This document shows positions 7,417 through 17,131 of a DNA stretch of 64,000 bases, piece by piece. The DNA comes from Magnetococcales bacterium (GTDB lineage Bacteria; Pseudomonadota; Magnetococcia; Magnetococcales; UBA8363): assembly GCA_015232865.1 (NCBI GenBank), contig JADFYU010000007.1, positions 1 to 64,000 of the forward strand, written 5' to 3'. The translations under genes and the position numbers were made by a program. Positions within the stretch are counted from its first letter, which is position 1; every line of letters begins with the position of its first letter. The notes under the pieces were generated by a model. It was not told the DNA's origin and searched no databases. It saw only the letters and a list, made by a program, of their open reading frames with translations.

Positions 7417-9678
7417 ATGTCTCATCGGCGCCTGTTTCTCCAAATCAGCCTGCTGCTCATTGTGATGCTGAGTCTGGGCGGAATAGTCTACTATAAAACG
7501 GCCAATCTTGATGATTATCGCCCCCAGTTGATCGCGTTCATCAGCCGGGTTACCGGTCATCCAGTCGCATTGAAACAGATCAGCTATGCCCCCCTGAACG
7601 GGCTGTTTACATTGGAGCTAAGCAAATTTGAAATTTTAGCCCAAGACCCCAGCGAACCGCCGACGATTCAGGTTCCAGAGACGCTGCTGAGCTTCAGCCC
7701 TCTCTCCCTGTTTTCATCCAGACCGCAACTGACCGCCATCAAGCTGATCAACCCACAAATCAACCTGGTTCTTCGCAATCACGCCCCACTCATCGAACGC
7801 GCCCAGGATACCGCTTTGGCCGGCGATGCCAAACTGCACAAAGAGTTGGGGCTGGGACTCAAAGATCTGAAGATAGGCCGTATCTCCATCCAAAACGGTA
7901 TTCTGGCCATTCTGGATTGGGATCATGAAGAGGGGCGTACCTGGGTAATTGACCATTTGCAAGTCGGCATTCATGCCTTAAGCCCGACTCGGGCCTCTCC
8001 GGTAACCGCTTCCGCACGATATCGTTCGATTCCCTTTACCGTCAACGGTCAAATTGGCCCGCTTCCCGGCACTCTGGACCCATTCGAGATGCCCATACTG
8101 TTGAGCTTGGAAGCCAAATCGGCCGGATTGAACGATATGGAAGAGGCGCTATCGACACCAACCATCAAAGTCAGCACCTCACGCGGTTATTTTACCACCC
8201 TGCTCCACGGCTCTTTGGGAAAAGGGTTGCAAATCGGCTCCTGGTTACAGTTGGACGAGGTGAATCTCAGCCGGATTGAAAGTGGGAAGTCCGAGCAAGA
8301 CGAATCCCCGATTAAACAGACGATTCTTGAACGGCTCAGCAAAAAAAATGAAGAGAAGAATCTGAATATCGCCCTGCGGCAGAAATCCACCATCCACATG
8401 GGCTGGGGCGGGTTCCCAACCCTCGAATTTGAAGAATTTTTCATCTATCTGGACGGCTCGCCCATTCTGAAAACCAGCGGTTGGATCAGAGATCAATGGC
8501 GTGGTCCGTTGGAGTTGAATGTCACACTGCTCAACAGTGTCAACCTGGATCGTTTTCCCTGGCCGGAGCAATTTCCGTTAAAAGGGGTCAGTCCTTCCGG
8601 GTCCGTTCACTTATCAGGAATCTGGCCGACAACCATCAGTTATGACGCGGACCTGGATTTAACCCAGACGACCATCGTACATCAACAACTCAGTAAAAAG
8701 TCGAAAGTTCCCCTTAGTCTGACCTTTTTGGCCGCTCAAAACAATGAAAAAATCGTCATCAACAACCTGAAACTGTACCATCCCATCATTCCCGATCAGA
8801 ATATCCAGGTTCAAGGCCCGTTGACACCAAATCTTCAACTCAAAACGACGATTTCATGGAATACGGAACAACTCGTCGATTATTTTCCCTGGCTTAGCCC
8901 CTGGAAAATATCCGGGTTGGCACGGATCAGCCTGGATATCGACAAACCAGATGAAAAATCAAACTGGAAAATAGATGGAACAATCCAAGCCAATAATGGG
9001 AAATATGAAAGCTATGAATTCCAGAAACTGGCCATCCCCTTTCATCTGGAACAAAACCGACTCTCCCTCCCCCACTCCGAGCTTACGTTGGCGGGAGGCC
9101 GAGCGGAACTGTTGGCCTTGGCCGACCTTTCCCTGGACGCGTCCATTCCGTTTGAAGTTCGGCTGGCCATGGTCGGCACAGACCTCTCCCAACTTCCAGG
9201 TCTACCGGATAAAGAGAACGAAATAAAACTGGAAGGCATTTTGTTTGCGCAAACCAGCCTGCAAGGAGAACTGGATAAAAGCGACCTTCAACAGATCCAG
9301 AACCTATCCGGTCAGGCCCACCTCCACATCGAACCGGGTCGGCTTGCTGGAATCGATTCCAATGCCTTTGATGATACTCCCAACGGCGAAGCGCTCATCT
9401 CCAATCCGAAAAAATCCCTCTATTGGAACAGCCTGGAGATGGATTGGGCGCTAATCAACGAGCGGATAATCCTGGAAAAAATAATGGTTGACTCAATTGG
9501 CACACAAATCAGTGGCAACGGAAGCTGGGAGTTGATGGGCAATCGCTTGTTTGAGTTGAACATTCAAACCGATGGCGACCTGGAGAAGGGATTTAAAAAG
9601 CAGTATGCCGTCCGCATCGAGGGAGACGAAATCAGTAATGGATTTCGCATGCAAAACCGAACCGTTCAACCGGAATGA
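7417..9678 (+). CDS. AsmA family protein
   Basis: A 753-residue protein with an N-terminal transmembrane anchor (about residues 9-27) followed by a long periplasmic region. AsmA-like proteins belong to the bridge-like family thought to help move phospholipids or influence outer-membrane assembly. The typical opening is seen: a basic start, a hydrophobic anchor, then a segment where a beta-rich module begins (ISYAPLNGLFTLELSKFEI). The C-terminal AsmA module is recognisable as a segment of type LSGQAHLHIEPGRLAGID. No other envelope gene is adjacent. AAGG lies about 9 bases upstream of the ATG. Subfamily (AsmA, YhdP-like or other) is unresolved. Confidence 0.8.
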   Translation: MSHRRLFLQISLLLIVMLSLGGIVYYKTANLDDYRPQLIAFISRVTGHPVALKQISYAPLNGLFTLELSKFEILAQDPSEPPTIQVPETLLSFSPLSLFSSRPQLTAIKLINPQINLVLRNHAPLIERAQDTALAGDAKLHKELGLGLKDLKIGRISIQNGILAILDWDHEEGRTWVIDHLQVGIHALSPTRASPVTASARYRSIPFTVNGQIGPLPGTLDPFEMPILLSLEAKSAGLNDMEEALSTPTIKVSTSRGYFTTLLHGSLGKGLQIGSWLQLDEVNLSRIESGKSEQDESPIKQTILERLSKKNEEKNLNIALRQKSTIHMGWGGFPTLEFEEFFIYLDGSPILKTSGWIRDQWRGPLELNVTLLNSVNLDRFPWPEQFPLKGVSPSGSVHLSGIWPTTISYDADLDLTQTTIVHQQLSKKSKVPLSLTFLAAQNNEKIVINNLKLYHPIIPDQNIQVQGPLTPNLQLKTTISWNTEQLVDYFPWLSPWKISGLARISLDIDKPDEKSNWKIDGTIQANNGKYESYEFQKLAIPFHLEQNRLSLPHSELTLAGGRAELLALADLSLDASIPFEVRLAMVGTDLSQLPGLPDKENEIKLEGILFAQTSLQGELDKSDLQQIQNLSGQAHLHIEPGRLAGIDSNAFDDTPNGEALISNPKKSLYWNSLEMDWALINERIILEKIMVDSIGTQISGNGSWELMGNRLFELNIQTDGDLEKGFKKQYAVRIEGDEISNGFRMQNRTVQPE

Positions 9679-9693
9679 TTTAGAACCCCGACT

Positions 9694-10242
9694 CTAAAAG
9701 ATTCTTTTGCCTGGAGTCCACCAGGTGTAGATACCGTCCATGCCCCGAAAGCGTTGATTTTCATCCAAACCGTAACCAACCAGACGGACATCCGGCACCT
9801 CGAACCCCAAATAGTCGATGGCCAGATCCTCCGTCTCAGCCACCGTCTTGTGCAGCAGGACGGCCAGACGAATGGAGGCGGGATTGTGAGTGCGAAGAGA
9901 GTCACACAATCGCTTTTGGCTGATCCCGGAATCCAAAAGGATATCGACCACGATCAGATTACGACCCGCAATGAGCGACTCATCCTCCCGGCTCATCATG
10001 ACCGCTCCATCGACCATTCGAGGCGCGGCGAAAATAACCGGGACAGGCCGATTCATGAAGGTCAACAGATCGGCGGCAAAAATAAACCCTCCCTTGAGAA
10101 CAACCACCATCAGCGGCTCGGATTCCATCGACCCGACATCCGGGAAATCCTGGTCAATGCGCTGAGCCATCTCCCGGATACCCTGTCTGAGATGGGTCCG
10201 GTCAATCAGAAGGCTCAGCCGTTCCAAGGTTTGCTTTTCCAT
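9694..10242 (-). CDS. hpt: Hypoxanthine phosphoribosyltransferase
   Basis: A 182-residue type I phosphoribosyltransferase for purine salvage (hypoxanthine or guanine plus PRPP). VVLKGGFIFAADL is the family's N-terminal loop, and LIVVDILLDSGISQ carries the PRPP-binding acidic pair and loop. The C-terminal DYLGFEVPDVRLVGYGLD is characteristic of Hpt. It starts 11 bases after accC with AAGGAG at good spacing, so it is the last gene of the aroQ-accB-accC-hpt group. It converges with the AsmA-like gene, 15 bases apart. Confidence 0.92.
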   Translation of the reverse strand: MEKQTLERLSLLIDRTHLRQGIREMAQRIDQDFPDVGSMESEPLMVVVLKGGFIFAADLLTFMNRPVPVIFAAPRMVDGAVMMSREDESLIAGRNLIVVDILLDSGISQKRLCDSLRTHNPASIRLAVLLHKTVAETEDLAIDYLGFEVPDVRLVGYGLDENQRFRGMDGIYTWWTPGKRIF

Positions 10243-10253
10243 TCAAGCTCCTT

Positions 10254-11603
10254 TTACTTCGACTTTTTCAAAAAATGTTCGAGAAAGTTCAGATCATACT
10301 GGCCATTTTTAAAGGCTCCATCACGCAAAATTCGCTGATGCAGAGGAATGGTGGTGTGAATTCCTTCAATCACATATTCATCCAAAGCCCGCATCATACG
10401 GGCAATCGCCTCTTTTCGATTTTTGCCATGAACAATCAATTTACCGATCATGGAGTCGTAATAGGGCTGAATGCGATAGCCGTCATAGGCTCCAGAGTCA
10501 ACCCGAACCCCCCCACCGCCCGGCGCATGATAGCGGGTGATCGTACCGGGAGAAGGGGTAAAATTCTCCGGGTTTTCCGCATTGATCCGACACTCGATGG
10601 AGTGGCCGGTAATCTTGACCTCGTCCTGAGTGACCGATAGTTTTTTACCGGCTGCCACACGGATCTGCTCTTTGACCAGATCGATCCCGGTCACCATTTC
10701 CGTTACGGGATGCTCAACCTGAATCCGGGTATTGACCTCGATAAAATAAAAACCTCCGGTCACACCATCTTGAAGAAACTCAAAGGTTCCGGCTCCGGTA
10801 TAACCGACAGAGACGGCAGCCTGCGCCGCCAAGGTTCCCAAATGTTCCCGCTCTTCCGGTGTGACACGAGGGGAAGGAGCCTCTTCAAGAATTTTTTGAT
10901 GGCGCCGTTGCAGCGAACAATCCCGTTCGCCCAGATGGATGGCCTTGCCATACTGGTCCGCCATAATCTGAATTTCGATATGACGCGGATTTTGCAGAAA
11001 TTTTTCTATGTAGACATCGCCATTTTTAAAAAACTGCAACGCTTCGTTTTTGGCCACGGTAAAGGCGTTGATCAGGGCTGCATCGGTATGGACGACCTTC
11101 ATCCCCCGGCCCCCGCCACCCCCGACCGCTTTGATAATGACCGGATAGCCGATCTCCCGAGCTGACTGTAACGCCATATGCTCGTCTTTCACCACCCCCT
11201 TGGAACCGGGAACAACCGGCACACCCGCCTTGATCATGGCGTTTCGAGCCTGGACCTTATCCCCCAGAAGACGGATGACGTCCGGGCGTGGACCGATAAA
11301 AACCAACCCGGAGGCCTTGGTGATCTCTGCAAATTCCGCATGCTCCGCCAAAAATCCATATCCCGGATGAATCGCCTGGGTATCGGTGATTTCGGCGGCC
11401 GCCATGATAGCGGTAATATTGAGGTAGGAATCGGATGCCCGGGCCGGACCAATGCAGACCGACTCATCGGCCATTAAAACATGCATGGAATCGGTATCCG
11501 CCTCAGAGTGGACCGCCACGGTTTGAATTCCCAGCTCCTTACAGGCACGCTGCACCCGCAAAGCGATCTCTCCACGGTTGGCAATTAAAATTTTGTTGAA
11601 CAT
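10254..11603 (-). CDS. accC: Acetyl-CoA carboxylase, biotin carboxylase subunit
   Basis: A 449-residue biotin carboxylase that carboxylates biotin on AccB using ATP and bicarbonate, the first step of fatty-acid synthesis. The start [16 protein letters not shown] is textbook. The ATP-grasp Gly-rich loop [12 protein letters not shown], the HIEIQIMAD strand and the catalytic [14 protein letters not shown] segment are all intact. The ATG at 11603 is 6 bases after the accB stop and gives the family's usual 449 residues; a TTG two codons earlier is possible but unlikely. Co-transcribed with accB. Confidence 0.97.
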   Translation of the reverse strand: MFNKILIANRGEIALRVQRACKELGIQTVAVHSEADTDSMHVLMADESVCIGPARASDSYLNITAIMAAAEITDTQAIHPGYGFLAEHAEFAEITKASGLVFIGPRPDVIRLLGDKVQARNAMIKAGVPVVPGSKGVVKDEHMALQSAREIGYPVIIKAVGGGGGRGMKVVHTDAALINAFTVAKNEALQFFKNGDVYIEKFLQNPRHIEIQIMADQYGKAIHLGERDCSLQRRHQKILEEAPSPRVTPEEREHLGTLAAQAAVSVGYTGAGTFEFLQDGVTGGFYFIEVNTRIQVEHPVTEMVTGIDLVKEQIRVAAGKKLSVTQDEVKITGHSIECRINAENPENFTPSPGTITRYHAPGGGGVRVDSGAYDGYRIQPYYDSMIGKLIVHGKNRKEAIARMMRALDEYVIEGIHTTIPLHQRILRDGAFKNGQYDLNFLEHFLKKSK

Positions 11604-11609
11604 AGCCAA

Positions 11610-12086
11610 CTAGTTGACCTCGACTTCGAAAAGTGGCTCGCCATACTCGACTGGTGAGGCGTTGTCTTTGATGATGCGAACAATTTTACCGGAAACCTCT
11701 GATTCAATCTCGTTCATCAGTTTCATGGCTTCAACGATACAAACCACCTGGCCTTTTTGTACCCGATCACCCACCGAGACAAACTGCGGGGACTCTGGTG
11801 AGGGTGCCAGATAGAAGGTGCCAACCATAGGCGAGTTGATGGTCGGCCCGGAAGCGACTTTGCAGCCCTCCTCTTCCTGTTCTGGTGTTGAAACCGAAAC
11901 AACGGGCTGTTGTGTTGGAGACAAACCGGCAATGGGACCGGCTGAAGCGATGGTAACAGAAGGTGGAATGGCGTTGACCGATGCACGGTTGATGCGAACG
12001 GTCTGCCCCTCTTCCGTGATTTCAATTTCCGAAACGTCCGTACCGGACAAAAAACGTATCAACTGCCGAATCTCTTTGAGATCCAT
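11610..12086 (-). CDS. accB: Acetyl-CoA carboxylase, biotin carboxyl carrier protein
   Basis: A 158-residue carrier protein. The N-terminal MDLKEIRQLIRFL and ITEEGQTVRI segments match AccB. A Pro/Ala/Ser/Thr-rich linker follows (around residues 38-80), then a C-terminal biotinyl domain with the biotinylated Lys in VEAMKLMNEIE. INSPMVGTFY starts the domain. GGGGAG lies upstream of the ATG. It is the canonical upstream partner of accC. Confidence 0.96.
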   Translation of the reverse strand: MDLKEIRQLIRFLSGTDVSEIEITEEGQTVRINRASVNAIPPSVTIASAGPIAGLSPTQQPVVSVSTPEQEEEGCKVASGPTINSPMVGTFYLAPSPESPQFVSVGDRVQKGQVVCIVEAMKLMNEIESEVSGKIVRIIKDNASPVEYGEPLFEVEVN

Positions 12087-12176
12087 CTATTTTCTCCCCT
12101 AATTAACAAGGAATTGATTTATTGACAACAAACTTCAAAAACTTTTCATGAGACCAAGACAAAAAAATTGCTTTTT

Positions 12177-12635
12177 TTATGGTTTTTCCGCCTGCAGGTA
12201 CCGCACTCCTCCCTCCAGAGCCAGCAGATACCCGTAACTCCCCATTCCGACAATCTGACCGACGGCAATATCCGAAATAAAAGAGTGCTTTCGGAAGGAT
12301 TCCCGTTTGTGGATATTGCTGATATGCACCTCAATAACCGGCACCGAAACCGCCAACAACGCATCCCGAATCGCCACCGAAGTATGGGTGTAGGCTCCTG
12401 GGTTGATTAAAATCAAATCCACCACACCCAACGCCCGCTGGATCCGATCGACCAACACCCCTTCGTGGTTGGACTGGAAACAATCCAACTGGAAACCCAG
12501 CTCCAACGCTTTCCGCTGGCACTCCGCCTCGATTTTGGCCAACGTTTTCTGACCATAGATCCCAGCCTCCCGCTGACCAAGCAAGTTCAGGTTGGGTCCG
12601 TTGATCAGTAGAATCCGCGACGATTGATCCGTCAT
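12177..12635 (-). CDS. aroQ: Type II 3-dehydroquinate dehydratase
   Basis: A 152-residue type II dehydroquinase of the shikimate pathway, usually a dodecamer. The motifs are complete: [15 protein letters not shown] with the Asn/Arg region, IYG with the catalytic Tyr, QSNHEG, the [17 protein letters not shown] segment with the substrate-binding Asn and catalytic His region, and [11 protein letters not shown]. The order aroQ-accB-accC is widespread in proteobacteria. A 90-base gap separates it from accB. No strong ribosome site is visible at the ATG. Confidence 0.95.
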   Translation of the reverse strand: MTDQSSRILLINGPNLNLLGQREAGIYGQKTLAKIEAECQRKALELGFQLDCFQSNHEGVLVDRIQRALGVVDLILINPGAYTHTSVAIRDALLAVSVPVIEVHISNIHKRESFRKHSFISDIAVGQIVGMGSYGYLLALEGGVRYLQAEKP

Positions 12636-12729
12636 AGGTGTAATGCCTCATTTTATGCGAAGGTCGATACGCCAGAAAACAGCTCCTGCCTGAAGCGGAA
12701 AAATCTAAGGGTAGCCGTTCTCAACTCGG

Positions 12730-13197
12730 TCAGCGTGACCGGGAAAACTGTTCGGAGAAGCGGGTCAGTTTCTCGATTATTCGCCCTGGAGCCGATCCAG
12801 GCTGATCGGAGAGATCACCAGCCCACCGGGCTGCCGGCTCCAGAGACCCAGACACGCTTCCAAGCGGCTCGGCAGGGGAAAACCCCTCCAAGAACAGTTG
12901 GAGTCGCTCAATCTGACGGGTCTGATCTGCAATCTGCTCCTGGCGATCATCCATCATTTGCATGGCATCGTCAAACACCCGCTGCGCGGCCAGACCAAAG
13001 GTCTGCAAAGCCTGCCTGTATTTTTTTTCCCGCGCATCGCCTCCCAGCAGCAGCAGGCGGGCCATGATAAACCACTGCGCCGCCAACTCCGGCCTCTCTT
13101 GGATGGCTGAATCCAGAGCCTGTTGTGCATCGTAAACCCGACCCTCACGAATCAAGCCTATGATACCATAAAGCAATTCCTCTGTTTTCTGCTTCAT
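12730..13197 (-). CDS. Hypothetical protein with a helical-hairpin start and coiled coil
   Basis: A 155-residue protein that I do not recognise. The first third resembles tetratricopeptide-type helices (GRVYDAQQALDSAIQERPEL). A likely coiled coil follows (MMDDRQEQIADQTRQIERL). The C-terminal third is Pro/Gly/Ser-rich and probably disordered. There is no signal peptide. It lies upstream of aroQ and downstream of the glycosyltransferase pair, all on the minus strand, with gaps of about 95 and 138 bases, so co-transcription is uncertain. The ribosome site is weak. Confidence 0.55.
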   Translation of the reverse strand: MKQKTEELLYGIIGLIREGRVYDAQQALDSAIQERPELAAQWFIMARLLLLGGDAREKKYRQALQTFGLAAQRVFDDAMQMMDDRQEQIADQTRQIERLQLFLEGFSPAEPLGSVSGSLEPAARWAGDLSDQPGSAPGRIIEKLTRFSEQFSRSR

Positions 13198-13335
13198 TCA
13201 GAAACCCGTTTCCAAGGGAGAACACCCTCTTCTCTTTGGCAAATACCGATAAAAACGCCTACCATTCTGCCAAAATCGGCCCCGATGGGCAATGTTAATA
13301 GATGGAAATTGCACAGACATCTACAAAACCCCAGG

Positions 13336-14553
13336 TTACAGCAACCCCTCTATTTGCTCGGCCAGAGCTTCAGGGGCAATCCACAAGCCCTGATCCGCCT
13401 TTACGGACCGACCGAGTGCCTCAGCGGCCTGCCGAAAAGAGTCCTCCGACAGCAGCCGTTCGATCATCCGCCCCGGCAATTCACCCCCACCTTTTTCCCC
13501 AGACGGCCAGAACAGACCCATACCGGCCTGTTTAACTTTTTCTGCGTTGATCGCCTGTTCGATATGGCTTATCCCCATCAACATGGGCCGACCGGCCGCC
13601 ATCATTTGCAAGGTCATGCCATGACCCGCCTCCGATACCGCCAGATCGCAGAGGGCTGTGACCTGAGACATGTTCAGTGGAGCGGTGGAAAACCGCAAAG
13701 AGGATGAGGCCATCTGCCGGCGATATGGCTCCGGTATCGATGGGGCAAACACCAATGTCGAAAGGCCAGAAGCCTTCAACACTTTCAGCATGGTCAACCC
13801 CCATTCGGTCGGCTTGAGATAGGCAAAAATCTTTTTACCTTCCCCCTCCGGCCAGACCGGAGCCACACCGCTCACATCCTCCGGCAGATAGAGTTGATAT
13901 CGTTCATCCCCTCCTCTACGTGGATCATGGGGGTCCAAAACAGGAAAAGATTGGATCAGGTTCATCTGTCCGTGGGTCAATGGGCGCAGATTGTCAACCG
14001 GCGCCGTCCCAACCCGGTCCAAGGCCTGATTGATCACCGCCAACAATCGCCCCTCATCCTTTTTCAACCGCTCGGGATCTGACGACCCCCAAAAGCGCAT
14101 GGGGTGACGATACCCCTCTTCCGGCGGAAAGAGAAAACCATATCCAACGGCCACGCGGGCCATTTCCAGCCCTTGGGAAGCCAACAACGCCGTCGGGCTG
14201 AAGTCAGAAAAAAGAATATCCGGTTTAAAGTCGGCATAAATCTTTCGCCAAGCCTGAATGCGCCCTGCGGTCTGCTGGGGATCATGAAAACCGATATTGA
14301 AAAGCATCTGATGCAGAGAGTGTAGTGGCCACATCCGCTGTTCCAGGGGCAACCGCACGCCAGCCGGGGGCGACTGGATGAAGGGGCAACCGATGGGGTT
14401 GAGGATTCGAGCGGCTGTGGCGGTCTGTTTGACAACAAAAAGAACCCGGTGGTTGCGGGCCATCAAACTTTGAATCAGTTGCAAATGGCTCACCAAATGG
14501 CCGGTGCCCCCACCCCTCTCCCAAACAAACAGAATATTAGCCAAGCGATTCAT
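13336..14553 (-). CDS. GT-B type glycosyltransferase, tandem copy 2
   Basis: A 405-residue protein with the layout of UDP-glycosyltransferases of the MGT/GT1-like kind. An N-terminal acceptor half begins LANILFVWERGGGTGHL. A C-terminal donor half has the family-type end VSEAGHGMTLQMMAAGRPMLM, in which the buried-sheet GHG and the following Gly/Arg/Pro turn correspond to the nucleotide-sugar site. The upstream neighbour 14634-15857 is a close paralogue that aligns over the whole length. The ATG at 14553 is chosen because the paralogue begins at the same place; the frame stays open to 14808 but that extension is composed of shadow sequence. Substrate unknown. Confidence 0.75.
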   Translation of the reverse strand: MNRLANILFVWERGGGTGHLVSHLQLIQSLMARNHRVLFVVKQTATAARILNPIGCPFIQSPPAGVRLPLEQRMWPLHSLHQMLFNIGFHDPQQTAGRIQAWRKIYADFKPDILFSDFSPTALLASQGLEMARVAVGYGFLFPPEEGYRHPMRFWGSSDPERLKKDEGRLLAVINQALDRVGTAPVDNLRPLTHGQMNLIQSFPVLDPHDPRRGGDERYQLYLPEDVSGVAPVWPEGEGKKIFAYLKPTEWGLTMLKVLKASGLSTLVFAPSIPEPYRRQMASSSLRFSTAPLNMSQVTALCDLAVSEAGHGMTLQMMAAGRPMLMGISHIEQAINAEKVKQAGMGLFWPSGEKGGGELPGRMIERLLSEDSFRQAAEALGRSVKADQGLWIAPEALAEQIEGLL

Positions 14554-14633
14554 CCCCAAAAAAAAAATAATAATATTATTCAATCGGTTGTCCGCACTCT
14601 TATTCAACGTCCCAATCCTGGTGAAATGGCGGA

Positions 14634-15857
14634 CTACAGCAATCCCTCGATTTGTCGGGCCAGTGCGACGGGCGTTATCCATAAACTTTGATCGGTCTTT
14701 ACCGTCTGGCTGAGGGTTTCGGCGGCCTTTCGGAAAGAGTCTTCCCATAGCAGTCGACGGATCATCTGACCGGGCAAAAAAACCTCTTGCTCCGACAAGG
14801 GCGGCCAAAACAGACCCGTACCGGCCTGTTTGACCTTTTGTGCGTTGATGGCCTGCTCGATATGACTTATCCCCATCAACATGGGCCGACCGGCCGCCAT
14901 CATCTGCAAGATCATGCCATGGCTCGCCTCAGAAACCGCCAGATCGCAGATTGCCGTGACTTGAGACATGATCAAGGGTTTTGCAGAAAATTTGAGCGCG
15001 GGCGAGGCCAGTTTCCGCTGGACCGCTTCGGGGATCGTCGGTGCAAACACCAGGGTCGGATAGCCTGAGTCTGCCAATACCTTCAACAGATTCACCCCCC
15101 ATTCGGTATATTTTATATAAGCAAAAACTTTTTTGCCTTCCCCCAGCGGCCAGACGGGGGGAATACCACTGACATCCTCCGGCAGATAGAGTTGATACCG
15201 TTCATCCCCGCCCTGGCGAGGATGGTGCGGGTCCAAAACGGGAAAGGATTGGATCAAGTTCATCTGTCCGTGGGTCAATGGGCGCAAATCTTCGACCGGG
15301 GCCGCTTCGACCCGTTTCAATGCCAGATTGATTTTTTCAAGCAGTCGCTCCTCATCCCGTTGCAACCGATCCGGGTTGGGCAGACTCCAAAAACGCATGG
15401 GCTGACGATACCCCTCTTTGGGCGGAAAGAGAAAGCCATGCCCAATAACCACCCGCGCCAACGCCAACCCTTGGGAGGCGAGCAGAGCGGTCGGACTGAA
15501 ATCACAACAAAGAATATCCGGCCTGAAGTCCGCATAGATCTGGCGCCAAGCCTGAATGCGTTTGGCCGTCTGCTCGTCATCATGAAAACCGACATTGAAC
15601 AACATTTGATGCAGGGAGTGCAACGGCCACATGCGGCGGGATTGAGCCAGACGCTCCCCGGCTTCGGGTGCCTGAATGAACGGGCAACCGATGGGGTTGA
15701 GAATTCGAGCAGCTGTCTCCGTATCCTTGGCAGCGAAGAGCACCCGGTGGTTGCGCGCCAGCAAACTTTGAATCAATTTCAAATGCTTCACCAGGTGACC
15801 GCTACTTCCCCCTCTCTCCCAAGCAAAAAGAATATTGGCCAAGTGCTTCCCCCTCAT
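14634..15857 (-). CDS. GT-B type glycosyltransferase, tandem copy 1
   Basis: A 407-residue paralogue of the next gene, 80 bases away on the same strand. Long blocks are nearly identical between the two (for example LRPLTHGQMNLIQSFPVLDP, GGDERYQLYLPEDVSG and AAGRPMLMGISHIEQAIN). Divergence is concentrated in the linker and the last 60 residues. It has the same GT-B outline: HLANILFAWERGGSSGHL at the start and SEASHGMILQMMAAGRPM at the donor site, where the copy-2 GHG is SHG. The start at 15857 is set by alignment with copy 2; no convincing ribosome site is seen. The target, perhaps a lipid or surface glycan, is not indicated by neighbours. Confidence 0.75.
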   Translation of the reverse strand: MRGKHLANILFAWERGGSSGHLVKHLKLIQSLLARNHRVLFAAKDTETAARILNPIGCPFIQAPEAGERLAQSRRMWPLHSLHQMLFNVGFHDDEQTAKRIQAWRQIYADFRPDILCCDFSPTALLASQGLALARVVIGHGFLFPPKEGYRQPMRFWSLPNPDRLQRDEERLLEKINLALKRVEAAPVEDLRPLTHGQMNLIQSFPVLDPHHPRQGGDERYQLYLPEDVSGIPPVWPLGEGKKVFAYIKYTEWGVNLLKVLADSGYPTLVFAPTIPEAVQRKLASPALKFSAKPLIMSQVTAICDLAVSEASHGMILQMMAAGRPMLMGISHIEQAINAQKVKQAGTGLFWPPLSEQEVFLPGQMIRRLLWEDSFRKAAETLSQTVKTDQSLWITPVALARQIEGLL

Positions 15858-16114
15858 AATTGATGCGGATCGTGAATAAAACAGGGAACACCACCCTGAA
15901 TCCGCAACTTCCGCTCCATATTCAAGAAATAAAACCATCCATCCAGCTAACGCGCCCGCATTCATAGACAAATAAGAGGAGTGTACCGCAAAATCTCCTT
16001 ATCTACCTTCCTTAAAACAAAAGCAGGACTTTATCCGAAAACCCTGATCAGATACACTGGCTTCACCCGTCCAACATCTGGATTTACTTCAGCCCATATT
16101 TATAACAGGTCAAC

Positions 16115-16321
16115 ATGAATATCATCCTCAACGGGGAATCCACTCAAATCCCTGAAAAATCGACACTGACCCAACTGTTGGAACAGCTTCAGTTTACACC
16201 GGGTCGAGTGGCTGTCGAACACAACCTGGAAGTTGCTCCTCGGGACCGCTATAGTAGTATTGAACTCAATGAAGGCGATCAGGTCGAAATCGTCCACTTT
16301 ATCGGTGGCGGTTGCCGATAA
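16115..16321 (+). CDS. thiS: Sulfur carrier protein ThiS
   Basis: A 68-residue ubiquitin-like protein that carries sulfur as a C-terminal thiocarboxylate for the thiazole half of thiamine. The beginning (MNIILNGE), the middle ([16 protein letters not shown]) and the end ([13 protein letters not shown]) are typical. The chain ends GGGCR rather than on the usual Gly-Gly, so two residues may need trimming, or the protein uses an internal Gly differently. The next gene is thiG, 20 bases on. Confidence 0.93.
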   Translation: MNIILNGESTQIPEKSTLTQLLEQLQFTPGRVAVEHNLEVAPRDRYSSIELNEGDQVEIVHFIGGGCR

Positions 16322-16341
16322 CGGACACAGGAGAAAAAAAC

Positions 16342-17115
16342 ATGCAAGATCTACTCACCATCGCAGGCATGAACTTCAACAGTCGCCTGCTGGTTGGAAC
16401 CGGAAAATACAAAGACTTCGAAGAGACCGCCAAAGCCATCGAAACCTCTGGAGCCGAGATTGTCACCGTTGCCGTTCGACGAGTCAATGTCAGCGATCCG
16501 AAAGCCCCCATGCTCACCGATTTTGTCGATCCCAAAAAATATACCTACCTGCCCAATACTGCCGGCTGCTTTACCGCTGACGAGGCGGTAAGAACTTTGC
16601 GCCTGGCTCGGGAAGCCGGTGGTTGGGATCTGGTCAAACTGGAGGTTCTTTCCGACCCCAAATATCTCTGGCCCAACAACCCGGAAACACTGAAAGCGGC
16701 CAAAATGCTGATTGCCGACGGGTTCAAGGTCATGGTCTACACCACCGACGATCCCTATCTGTGCAAACAGTTCGAAGAGATGGGCTGTGTCGCGGTCATG
16801 CCGCTGGCCGCCCCGATCGGCTCCGGTCTGGGGGTGTGCAACCCCTTCACCATTCGCATCATCATCGAACAGGCCACAGTTCCGGTTCTGGTCGATGCCG
16901 GTGTCGGCACCGCCTCGGATGCCACCATCGCCATGGAACTGGGATGTGACGGCGTTTTGATGAATACCGCCATTGCCGGTGCCAAAGATCCGATTCGCAT
17001 GGCTCGCGCCATGAAGTTGGCCGTTGAATCGGGACGGGAGGCCTTTTTGGCCGGTCGTATCGAGAAAAAACTTTATGCCACCGCCTCCAGCCCCCTGGAC
17101 GGCAAATTCTTTTGA
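16342..17115 (+). CDS. thiG: Thiazole synthase
   Basis: A 257-residue TIM-barrel enzyme that condenses deoxyxylulose phosphate, dehydroglycine and ThiS thiocarboxylate into the thiazole of thiamine. [13 protein letters not shown], the Schiff-base Lys region [28 protein letters not shown] and [10 protein letters not shown] are all diagnostic. The ATG at 16342 is chosen because CAGGAG is 9 bases upstream; an earlier in-frame ATG at 16312 would overlap thiS. thiO, thiC, thiE and thiF are not in the window. Confidence 0.96.
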   Translation: MQDLLTIAGMNFNSRLLVGTGKYKDFEETAKAIETSGAEIVTVAVRRVNVSDPKAPMLTDFVDPKKYTYLPNTAGCFTADEAVRTLRLAREAGGWDLVKLEVLSDPKYLWPNNPETLKAAKMLIADGFKVMVYTTDDPYLCKQFEEMGCVAVMPLAAPIGSGLGVCNPFTIRIIIEQATVPVLVDAGVGTASDATIAMELGCDGVLMNTAIAGAKDPIRMARAMKLAVESGREAFLAGRIEKKLYATASSPLDGKFF

Positions 17116-17131
17116 ACCCAGGGGGTTGTCC

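Noticed and set aside
15858..16114. TPP riboswitch before thiS
   Set aside because: A CCTGATCAGATACACTGGC stretch resembles the 3' thi-box half, but no CTGAGA half or paired stems were found.
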